From Achatina immaculata (taxonomy: Eukaryota > Mollusca > Gastropoda > Stylommatophora > Achatinidae): DNA of 64,000 nucleotides. The notes under the pieces were generated by a model. The model did not search any database and was not told the origin of the DNA. It saw nothing but the letters and a program-made list of their open reading frames with translations. The stretch lies in NCBI GenBank assembly GCA_009760885.1, contig CM019692.1, positions 58,022,964-58,086,963 on the forward strand, read 5' to 3'. Below are positions 54,295-64,000 of the stretch, piece after piece (positions within the stretch are counted from its first letter, which is position 1; every line of letters starts with the position of its first letter). Made by a program: the position numbers and the translations under genes.

Positions 54295-54650
54295 ATGTTC
54301 AAGGGAGTGAAGAACCCTGTCCGATGAGGCAGTCACCGACCCTTAGCTGATATGCCAGCGTCAGGGTTAGCGAACTATAGCTGATCCCTGTCCCACTTCT
54401 CCGTGGTACCCCCAGTAACAGGCCTAGCCTGGCTAACAGGACAGGGATCGTCATAGTCCCCATGGTAGTGGAATCTACTAAAGAAATATTGCACACTCCC
54501 TGCTTTTTAACTGTACTCCGGGACTGAAAAAGTAGCAGCCATAACCAGTTCCCACGCCGGTACGATGCTGTGCCTCAACACCTCTACAGCATCGGCTGCA
54601 AAGAACAACAGCTCGCAGTTACAGGGAGATGGAACATGTACATGTACAAT
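54295..54650 (+). repeat. Dispersed repeat family S, copy 2
   Basis: Matches 11395-11850 and 55930-56275 (GTCCCCATGGTAGTGG, TTTTTAACTGTACTCCGGGA, GCAGTTACAGGGAG). Confidence 0.85.
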
Positions 54651-55925
54651 TAAATGTTCAACAGTCCATTTCCTCGTTGAGTCATACAGACAGACATCCT
54701 CACAGGAGACAACTTAAAACTCCAATCGGCTTTATCCGAACCGATTTTCTTTTTCTCGCCTGCTCGAAGTTCTCCAACTACCAGCCCGTGAACGTAGTGA
54801 GTGATGTTCCATATATGCCCAGTCCGTGTTATTCCGCAGTACTTCAGAGCAAACTGTTATACTAGAATGCATTATAATCAATAATCCACGAAAACAAATC
54901 ACATCACCGTCTAAAGACACTGAACTGTCATAACGGACTGAGAAACAGCACAATACAAGTGAGAAACAGCACAATACAGCTGAGAAACAGCACAATACAT
55001 AATGTAAAACTCTGAAAAGGAATCTCACAACTAGTATTCCCTGGAAGAGGTGCTGCGGCCCGCATACCAGCAAGTCATTTCTGCATGAAATTTTATATGC
55101 TGCCAAAATAAATAAATAATAAAACTGCTACGTTTATTTTTCAATACCCTGATTTTACTGCAGTAGCACTACAAAAATATGAGAGCGCTACACGAGTTTG
55201 TTTTCTATGAGAACTTTAAAACTATACTCCGTAATTTGACGCAACGACACATATTTCTTTGGGAATATATTTGCACACAGGAACAAAATTGTGTGCACGA
55301 GCCGCCAAACCTTCGAGACCACATTGCTAACAACACATATTTTGACTACAGTATGTGTATGTGGAAGAAAAAAATAACTGAGTTCTGAAAGTAACAGAAG
55401 GAGACATAAAAAATGATGTAATAATGGTGACAATAATAGTGTTTGTTGTAATAATAACAGATGTGTTACTAGTTATTGATATATGAATGTTCTCGAATGT
55501 TGCAGGCCTAGCAGTGTGAAAGTAGTTGGTTGACTCGTTGTATAGACTTCTGCTACCGGTCAACATCAGATGTCACAGAAGGAACATTCTTTTTTTTATT
55601 ATTGAATGATATTCTGTATACGACAATACAACCTATTTTCAAGCACTTCACAACAGAGTTTTCTTGTTATTTCTGTAATAGCAATGGCGGGGTTAGTATA
55701 TCTTGCACACTTGTGCTAATCTCTACTCAGTGCACGAAACGTAGCGTATGTCTAATCCATTCTATAATTTTAAATCATAGAACAACTTTATTCTAGTTTC
55801 TTTCTATCAAAATTTCTCATCAAAATTTATTCTCCCAGTGAATGCAGATTAATTCAGAAACGAAAGAGTTAACTAAACAACACTGATACTATCCTTTATA
55901 TAATCTGTTTACCTGAATAATGGTG
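54651..55925. other. No gene recognised
   Basis: Contains a short triplication of a 21-bp GAGAAACAGCACAATACA unit (54940-55000) and no supported coding region. Confidence 0.4.
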
Positions 55926-55929
55926 GGAG

Positions 55930-56275
55930 TGAAAGTGCTGTTCGATGAGGCAATCAGCAATCCATAGCTGATATGCCAGCGTCAAGGTTAGCCAACCATA
56001 GCTGACCAAGACCCTGTCCCACTTCTCTGTGGTACCCCCAGTAACAGATCTAGCCTGGCTAACGGGGCAAGGATCGCCATAGTCCCCATGGTGGTGAAGT
56101 CTGCTAAAGAAGCATTGCACACCCCCTTGCTTTTTAGCTGTACTCCAGGACTGACAAAATAGCTGCCATAACCCGCTCCAACGCCGATACAATGCTGTGC
56201 CTCAGCACATCTACAACGTCGGCTGCAAAGAACAACAGCTCGCAATTACAGGGAGTTCGTACAAGTACCAGAATA
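55930..56275 (+). repeat. Dispersed repeat family S, copy 3
   Basis: Full-length-looking copy, from GCTGATATGCCAGCGTCAAG to CAGGGAGTTCGTACAAGTAC. Confidence 0.85.
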
Positions 56276-56349
56276 ATGGTAGCGCGAAATTATCTGAACA
56301 ACGATTTTTGTTTTATGATCTCTGTTAAATCTTAAAATTATCACATCTT

Positions 56350-57480
56350 ATATCCTTCCAGTGAACGTCACATAGGACCCACATGGTAGTTCGCCAAGAT
56401 TTCCTGTCTTCGGCGAGTTTTTCCAATTCCATCGAGGGGTGTTATGCCCACTGAACTGGCCTCTCTTAACGATGTCCTCTTTAGAGTTTCACGTGGTTGG
56501 CCTATTTTTCTTCGGCCTTTTGTGTTCCACTTGATAGCTTGTTTGGGGATCCTCTGATTGTTTCTTCTCATAACATTACCGACATATGTCCATCTTTTTT
56601 TTTCTGATCACCCATGAGACAGGCTGTTGTTTGCTAATCTGTCTTATCTCTGCGTTGTTTTTTAATTCATTCCACTTTTTACCGAGTATTTTCTTTAGGC
56701 ATTTGTTTTCGAAAGAGTCTAATTTCTTGTATATTTCTTTAGTTGTTTTCCAGCGTTCACATGCATAAATGAGGGTTTAATATTACAGTTGAATAATCTT
56801 AACCCTAACTTGGTTTTTGTGCTTATAACTTTTGAATGCCATATGTTCTCGATATTCGTGATGGTCAATGGTGTTTTTGCAAATTGAGTTATAACTTCCT
56901 TTCTGGTGTCACCATCCTGGTCCATGTAACTTCCAAGATATGCAAACTGGTTGACGTCTTCAACAGCAGTTTCTTCTAAGTATATTTTTTTCCTTCGTGG
57001 TTAATGAGAAGTTTCATTATTTTTATTTTATCCTTGTTAATTTCAAGTCCTACTTCACAAGCCATTGAATTCATGGTATCTGTTTTTTATTGCATTGATT
57101 TCACTGATAAGTGTTATGTCATCTGCAAGATCAAGATCTTCTAGTTGGGTCTCATGTACCCAGTCAATGCCCGTTTTACCTGTGCAGCATTTTTTTCATT
57201 ATAAAGTCTATGGCCATTCCAAAAACAAGGGAGATAATATGCATCCTTGTTTCACGCCTGTTTTAATCTGGAACCATTCACTCATTCCTTCTTCTGTGTT
57301 GACTGCACAAACATATCCGTTGCAGAGTTCTCTAATGATGTTGACAATCTTAGATGGTATTCCACATATTCTTAAAATTCTCCACAATGAATCTCTGTGT
57401 ATGCTATCAACTGCCCTTTTAAAGTCTATGAAGTTCAGGTTTAATGGTCTTTGCTTTTCAATGAACAATTTTTTATAAAT
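56350..57480 (-). mobile_element. LINE-c RT and 3' region
   Basis: Minus-strand LINE-c from NFIDFKRAVDSIHRDSLW (57400s) and GVKQGCILSP, through the catalytic region near 57115-57145, to the C-terminus GRRKIGQPRETLKRTS and 3' UTR at 56350. Several frameshifts break it. Confidence 0.88.
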
Positions 57481-57599
57481 AGGAAACTACGGGGCTTTGG
57501 TACAGTAAAGTAAGAGAATACAATTTTGTAGGATTAGACCTCGAAAAAATCGTAGACAAAGAACTTTAGTAAGACGTGAGAGAAAGAAAAATCACAAGA

Positions 57600-57690
57600 G
57601 AATTACCTGGGATTCGAACACGGAATCCGGCAGGACGAGCAGCCGTCTAGCCACGAGAGAACAGCGTACTATCGACTTAGCCAACTATCT
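57600..57690 (-). repeat. tRNA-like relic
   Basis: The minus strand has an A-box-like TGGCTAGACGGCTGCTCG and a B-box-like GTGTTCGAATCCC. No acceptor stem is clear. Confidence 0.4.
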
Positions 57691-57920
57691 CTCTCTCTCT
57701 CTGAACCTTAAGTGCCCAGGGCACATGGGGCTTCCGCAAGGGTTTTCCACAAATGCCTGTCCTTCGCCTTTTTTTTCTGCTCTTGCCCAGGTGAGCCCTC
57801 TATTGCTCAACATCCTTTCTGTTGTTCTTCTCCATGTCTCTTTTGGTCTACCCTTACTTCTGTTCCCCTGTGGTGTCCATCTTAGTGCTATTTTTGATAG
57901 TGAGTTGTCAGTCATTCACT
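57690..57920 (-). mobile_element. LINE-d 3' end
   Basis: Minus strand: MTDNSLSKIALRWTPQG, GRPKETWRRTTERMLSN, a frame break, then the (AG)n tail at 57691-57704. Confidence 0.88.
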
Positions 57921-58170
57921 GTACCCTACCACGCATGATCGTAAAAGGCGACTAAGGAGGGTTCAGCATAGGGCCAGCAACCCTATCTGGTAAAAAACTA
58001 TCAGACTGCTACAGAAACGGAAGCAAGGGAAAAAACAAATGCAGGTGGAAGGAGAAATGCGTATCAGGAAACTGAGCCCATGAAGGTTGTGGATGAAAGC
58101 CAGCCAAGGGAAGTCCCCAGCCCGACTGCAGACCTCCTGGAGCCAAATATCACCTCCCCCCCCCCCCAAA
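57921..58170. other. Probable LINE 5'-region fragment
   Basis: Sequence such as CATGATCGTAAAAGGCGACTAAG resembles text found upstream of LINE ORFs in several animals. The assignment is tentative, with no coding signal. Confidence 0.25.
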
Positions 58171-58207
58171 AAAAAATGTGTTATGTTGACATAGTCCTTC
58201 CTTTTTA

Positions 58208-58460
58208 AGTTTGGAAAGTAAGGACCCAGACTGCTTCTAGAGCTTGGAAAGTAAGGACCAAGACTCCTTCTAGAGCTTGGAAAGTAAAGACACAGGCTCC
58301 TTCTAGAGCTTGGAAAGTAAGGACCAAATCTCCTTTTAGAGCTTGGAAAGTAAGGACCAAAGCTCCTTTTAGAGCTTGGAAAGTAAGGACCAAAGCTCCT
58401 TTTAGAGCTTGGAAAGTAAGGACCAAAGCTCCTTTTAGAGCTTGGAAAGTAAGGGCAGCC
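58208..58460. repeat. 33-bp minisatellite
   Basis: About eight copies of a 33-bp unit (GCTTGGAAAGTAAGGACC plus AAAGCTCCTTTTAGA). The unit is a multiple of three, so the minus strand reads an 11-residue repeat (LTFQALKGALV). This is a consequence of period length, not proof of a gene. Confidence 0.95.
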
Positions 58461-59394
58461 AGACGTGACGCTGGCAACATCACTCTTGTGTGTTTTGTCA
58501 GGTCAAGGAAAATATAGGCACTAGCATCACATCCGTAAGCGCTTTTATGGCACTACGTTTATTTTTTAGAACTAGATAGCTGAAGAATTTGTCTGAACAA
58601 AATGTAAGATATAATTACAATAAGAAAAGAACATGAAGCAAGAGGAACCTTTGATGAAAGAGTGATTGTTCTTGTACTTATGGGTGGACAACAAAAATAA
58701 CTGTTCAGGAGACAACTTGCTTATGAGTGGCACAGGATGATGAATTCTTACGCGAGCAGTGCTTTTTGTACACGAATATCAGCATACCAAAGACCAGATT
58801 TCGTTCTGAACAAACTGGTGATGTGCGTTAAGACGGAGAGAGTGAGCATAGTGGGCAAGAACAAGAATGAATAAGATGAGCAAGTACAAATGAAACATAT
58901 ATTCGAAAATTCAATATTTCAGTAAAAGTCCTTTCCACTGATCACATAAAAAAGCAACACAATTATTTTTAGGAAACGGCACAACAGATAAAATCACGAA
59001 AATGCGAAAAGCATATGAAAAATTAATTTAAATATTTAACTGCGTGGAATCATTTTCTTCTATTTTTCATGTTTTTATCTGTTGTGCTGTTGTTATAACT
59101 GATATATGAAGAAGGTTTTTCACTGAAATATTAATTTTTTGTGAATTTCCTTCATGTGACTTTCTGCCTTTCTGGTGATTTGCATTACAACCTTCTCTTC
59201 TTAGTGGTCAAGGTAAAGTTACCATCTGTTTATAAAAAGCTCTTAACGTTAGCAATTCTGCACGCCATTACTTACCTAGAAAAACATTTGATAATTCTCT
59301 TCATAAGATGTCGTTTTCATGGGAAAACAATTTACACTTTGTTTACACTTTTTCCGCTTGTTTCATTTAGAAAAGTTTTCTGCGCATTTCAAAT
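58461..59394. other. No gene seen
   Basis: AT-rich, non-coding. Confidence 0.4.
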
Positions 59395-59625
59395 ACATAA
59401 CAAAATTAAACGTCATGATAGTCTAGAGAAGGCCGTCTTGGAAGGGTATATAATGTGAAAAAGAAAGAGAGGAAGACCAAGGCGAAGACGGCTGCAAGAC
59501 GTCGTTGATAATCTGCAAATGGATGTATCAGCAGCAGGCCATCTTGCTCACAACCGAGAGGCCTACAGGAATGCTGTTAGGGAGGCACAGTTCCACAAGG
59601 GACATGCAAATGAGTGAATGGATGA
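59395..59625 (+). mobile_element. LINE-a 3' end
   Basis: Encodes IKRHDSLEKAVLEGYIM, a stop, then GRPRRRRLQDV and NREAYRNAVREAQF, ending in a GAAT tandem tail. Confidence 0.85.
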
Positions 59626-61374
59626 ATGAATGAACAAAATTAACATTCAAGAAATACAGCCGTATTCTGGCATTACTGAAGCTCGGTGAGAGCAGTACGC
59701 CGCTTTGACCCTGCTGTCGACTATCTCTGTCTTTCAAACAGTTGTTTGTGTTAGTGTCACGCTCGCTACTGAGAATCAACCAGTTGTGTATTCTACATGT
59801 CGGACATTGCTAATCTACAGATGTTTAAAAAACTCATCAAGATAATAAAATCTTTCTTTACGTTAATAATAAATACATTCCAAATTTCGGTAAATCCAAG
59901 AATTTCTATAAATCAGTCTAGTAGATGAAAGGAAAGAAAATTTTATTTATTGTTCAAGTGGATGGTGATTTAGAGAGAGAGAGAGAGAGAGAGGGAGGGA
60001 GGGAGGGAGGGAGGGGAGAGAGCGAGAGAGAGAGATGTGCGTCATTGAAAAAGAAATCCAAATGTTTCCTATGGCAGTCACAAAGGTTTCATCTCCACTC
60101 GAACAAAGCTCACACAGTATTAGTGCTACAAATGTGCTTCCACTTCTGCCAGCTGATATATCCTGTGAGATTAGAAGAGCCACTGCAATAAGCTGTCGTC
60201 GAAGAAAGCAAAAATTCCAAAGCATTTTATATGATCACCGTCGTCCTTGCACAAGCAGTGGAAGCAATGTTCGTCTGCAGCAACGACTGCCAACCACTGT
60301 GCTGCAAGGGGAGGGGTGAAAAAGGAGCAGGTTTTCTCGTGTTTAAATAATAGAATATTTTCTTTGGTACCTTTTTTTTCCATTGTTTCTTATGTTGTCA
60401 GCTGAAAAAAAAGGTTGATAATCACAGATTTACAGTCTATAACAGACACTCTCAACTATTCCCCTCCCCCTTTGAACCCATACAATATTTGTTTATTCGC
60501 CTAGTACATCAAGTAGGTAGCTTCGGCCGAAATAAGCAGCTATAGATGTTTAATAGGTCTAAAGAAAATGTTAGTCAGGTACGGCTTGTAGTATATGGCA
60601 TGTGCAATAGTTGTTTTTTTACCTTGCCTATAACTAAAGATGATTTTTTAACCAACCTGTCTTGGACAAAGCTAAGCTTTAGAGTTCCACCAGAAGTGCA
60701 TAGGAGGGACTTTGTAGTCTGATCTCTGGCGAAACCCCAGCAGATCTCCCGCGGAACTCGAGATGAACAACCCTGATCTTATAGTAAGCCTTGTGTCACA
60801 GCGTGTTAAAATTATAATATAGTTAGTACGTTTCTCTTGCTCCCTTATCCGTGTAACATATCCTGTAAGCGTATAAAATAATGTTAAAGAATCAGTTATT
60901 TTCTACTACAATACACCATATACAGGAGTAGCAGAATGGGCATTTTCCTGTGCTTAGTCTGAAGATGGTGGTTTGTTCATGGTAAAAGCTACCAATTAAA
61001 AAAAAAACAACTCCAGCCAACCAACAGAAAGCACGGACACATGACGTATGCTTCAGACTTCTGAAATCCTGACTTCCTACAGGGACTGGTCCCTCATTTT
61101 TCAAAATGTTCTCAAGGATCTGTATACCGTTCGTGTTTAAATCTCTGTTTCTCTTTACTGAGTAGCAGCGAAGTCTAGACCACTAGTTAATTAAACCTTG
61201 GATTGGTACTCAAATACTTTTTTTAACGATTATGCTGCAGACCAGCCAGTAAACGACTACGAGAACACTTCTGCTAGGAACGACCTAAATGAAACTCGAC
61301 TTAGAAGTACCTTGTCGAAATGGCCGACACAGTTAATTAAGGTATACAAATATTCATGAGGGCCGTACATTTCT
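59626..61374. other. No gene recognised; (AG)n tract
   Basis: A GA/GGGA repeat at 59972-60032. Open stretches around 60035-60320 on both strands lack family motifs. Confidence 0.4.
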
Positions 61375-63955
61375 TTCAATTAAATAATTTGAGAACCATC
61401 GCTAAGATTTCCGATGTAATTGGTTAGAACACGTTTTCAAGCTATTCCTTAAATCGACGTTCTTCTTCTTCTTCTTCCTCTTCTACCACCACGATATCCC
61501 CGTGATCCTACTGAATTTACTCCTGTGGAACTCGATAGGTCCTATGAAACCCGAAAGGACCACACGACATCTCCAAAAAGACCACAAGAGGTTCAGAGTA
61601 TCGCAGGGCTTGGGCCTGTATTCCTGGTGGGTCGCAGAAGCGGGATTGCGTGACACCGTGGTTTTCGTTGCACTAGTTTAATCTAGAGCTGGACTTTCTC
61701 ACCGGAAAACCTCTGCGTGTTTTGGGATACCCGTGTATCACCACTGGGTAAGATGTGGTTGCTCATCCAGTCCAGTGTTGGACTTTCTCACCGGAAAACC
61801 TCATTGTGATTAGGATATGCATACATCCCAGACGGGTGAGAGGTGGTTGCCTATCTAGACTGCACTGGTTCAGTTTTTCCGACTTCAGCATTTTGTGGTC
61901 GTAGCCTCTACCTTCCTAGTTGTGACCAGGACGGAGCTTTTGTCCAGGAGAACGAATCCTCGCCACTATTAAGTTCCACCCCTGGGTTAAGCCTGTTTAG
62001 GCGTATTATCCCAGTATGGGCATGCTTAGGACGTGACCGACCTCTAGAGCGGAGGTACTGTGACATGAATAGTCATCAAGTTCCACCCTTGGTTTAAACC
62101 ATTTAGGCATATTTCGCTAATATGGGTGTAAATCGGACGTGGCCGGCCTCTAGAGCAGAGGTGCCGTGGTATGATTAGCTCTCGCCGAGAGGGTACTGGA
62201 CATACCGATTAAACTTCATTTTATCCATTCCATCACCTTTTCACAGCGGCGCCGCCCGGCAACCCTAATCGCATTTTCGTCATTGGCCGGGAAGAGTTTC
62301 ACTCCACACACAGCAGCCGAAGAATCTCGTCAGCACTGTCTTAGTTTAACCCCTGAATTAAGCCTGTTTAGGCAGTCTGCCCCATTATGGGTGTTTATAG
62401 AACGTTGCCGGCCTCTAAAGCAGAGGTGCCGTGATTTCAGTAGTCCTGACCTCGAGACTACTGGCTACTTCATTTAATCCTTTCCTTCACCTTTTCAACG
62501 ACGGCGCTGTGCGGCAACCCTAACCGCATTTTTCTTCATTGGCCGGGAGGAGTTTCATCCCACGCACGGCAGCTGAAAAATCTCGCCAGCAGTGGGGTTT
62601 AAATCAGACTTTTCCTTCTCCTAGTTGAGCTACCAAACAAGACTCTCATCTACCCGAAACGTCTGGTTTTCAGGCGCCAGATATTCGCCTTCGCCCCTTC
62701 TCCTGTCAGTTTGAACAGTTCCGCCAGGAGAAATCCAAGACCTGGACGTGTACTGTCAGAGGCTATTTGATACGCACGCCTTGGAGATATTTAATCGGAG
62801 TGGAGAGCATATCCCCACCCCACCTCCGACTATAACAGTTCTTAGAACCATCTCGATGTTCTGACGAAGATCGCTTTTGGTTTGTTTCAAATACTTTGAC
62901 TCTCTGCTTACAGCTTATGTAGCAGCGAGGAAATAGGTGAGATATGTATAATTTCACAATGGTTCATATCGAATAAATGCTACTACGTACACAAGAAATA
63001 TCGCGAAGGTGTTGTTGGATACTGCCAGCATGATCATGTCCTTCATTTTATCTTCAAGCTGCCTGTTCTGATCAAGAATCTTAAAGACAGCCCGGGGCCA
63101 CAAATTTGTCTCCTAATACGTTATGTGTGCTTTTAATTAAACAGCATTCAGTCTGTGCCTCTTTCTCAACGAACAAATAAATCATTATTTAAACTCTGTC
63201 AAACACTCAGTCAGACATCTAGAGCCACATCATTGTTATATATAATATACTTGTAAATCTTCCCATATCCTTTATCTCTTCTTTGTTATCTGCCTCATTT
63301 CTTTCACCAGGCGAACTTTTTATTTCAGGTCTCTTTTCTCTGTGGTCCTTAACGTCTCAACATCAGCAACGGATCATCCAGTTTTTTCTTTTATCTACAA
63401 GTTTATGTTTGGTTTTCTGAAGACACAGTTCACTTTTTTTTTCTCTGGGCACCCTCAGAGGTTCCATACATAGAAACTATTGTTATTATTTTTAAAAGTT
63501 TTTTTTATACTGCAGTAACACGACCTGAGTATAGTTCCTGGTTACATTTTTCTGCGGAAAACCTGCTGTTACTTTGTAGACATCATCAAATCCTCCACTT
63601 CCATTCTTGCTATAACAAATTAGTAGAGCACCAATATCATCAAATTAACTAGTTTGTCCTTTACGTACAAATCATTTTTGCCGATGAATCTAAGAATCAG
63701 ATAGGCCTATTTACTTAAGCGGACGAAATCTAATCTTCACTTCGTAAACATACAGTTCACATTCAACTATCAAGACATTTTAAAATTACTTTTTGTTTAA
63801 CGACGTAAATTCTTACATATATTTCAGAGGCTTTTCTTCTTTTCCGCCGTTGCATTTGTCACTAATTGAAAAACATCTGGACGACCACATTTGCAGAGTG
63901 GAAAGAATCAATTCTTGGTCAGGATATAAAAAAGTGGACTCGCTACGTTATAATG
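61375..63955 (+). repeat. Duplicated lectin upstream region, copy 2
   Basis: 61375-61455 and about 62880-63955 match 30190-31593. They are separated by repeat R copy C plus about 230 bp of unmatched sequence. Confidence 0.85.
61455..62640 (+). repeat. Composite repeat family R, copy C
   Basis: Same order as copy A (CTT-rich start, 89-bp units, 110-bp units), but extends further at the 3' end with a GCGGCAACCCTAA and CATTGGCCGGGAGGAGTTTC unit. That end is shared with copy B and missing from copy A. Confidence 0.85.
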
Positions 63956-64000
63956 ATGCTGACCAGATGGCTGCTGCTTCTGTGTTGTTGCATTGCAACT
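63953..64000 (+). CDS. Second C-type lectin, exon 1 (partial)
   Basis: From ATG 63956 it encodes the same 15 residues as exon 1 at 31594 (MLTRWLLLLCCCIAT). An extra in-frame ATG at 63953 is also possible. The window ends exactly before the expected donor. The rest of the paralogue lies beyond. Confidence 0.85.
   Translation, partial: MMLTRWLLLLCCCIAT

Noticed and set aside
58208..58483. Minus-strand open frame with an 11-residue repeat
   Set aside because: Follows from a 33-bp repeat period. No start context, splice signals or flanking coding sequence.
60035..60320. Open frames on both strands near 60 kb
   Set aside because: No recognisable domain on either strand; consistent with chance.

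Overview
The window looks like germline DNA of an invertebrate animal, probably a lophotrochozoan such as a mollusc. That placement is a weak inference from the mix of retroelements and a small secreted C-type lectin gene. The DNA is mostly intronic or intergenic, is full of old transposons, and has spliced host exons.

Host genes: the only host gene I can assemble is a five-exon C-type lectin on the + strand (coding exons 31594-31639, 34039-34130, 50975-51065, 51752-51874, 53065-53162). All introns are GT-AG, the phases are compatible, and the product is 149 residues. The last bases of the window hold exon 1 of a second, nearly identical lectin, and about 1.3 kb upstream of it also matches, so this is a tandem lectin duplication.

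Main object: intron 2 of the lectin contains a 14.8-kb Polinton/Maverick (adintovirus-like) endogenous DNA virus at 35526-50330. It has 202-bp terminal inverted repeats and a perfect 6-bp target duplication (ATTGGC). It carries a protein-primed DNA polymerase B with an N-terminal zinc-finger segment, a D,D35E integrase with chromodomain, a packaging ATPase, an adenain-like protease, hexon-type and penton-type capsid genes, a pX-like gene, small accessory ORFs, and a divergently transcribed Bcl-2-like gene. Many genes carry stops or frameshifts, so this copy is decayed; integrase, penton and protease are still open.

Nesting: one Polinton gene is split by a Penelope-like element (41211-43562). 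Its 3' part is split by a LINE (41368-42914), which is split by another LINE (41505-42128) with a 12-bp target duplication.

Left third (1-31 kb): LINE fragments of several families, a complex Penelope-like element with a 1.16-kb inverted repeat (1424-6459), a mariner and a Tc1 transposase remnant, two dispersed repeat families, minisatellites and tRNA-derived SINE-like relics. Right part (53-62 kb): the 3' end of the lectin, more LINE 3' ends, repeats and a 33-bp minisatellite. Stretches with no recognisable gene are listed as such.
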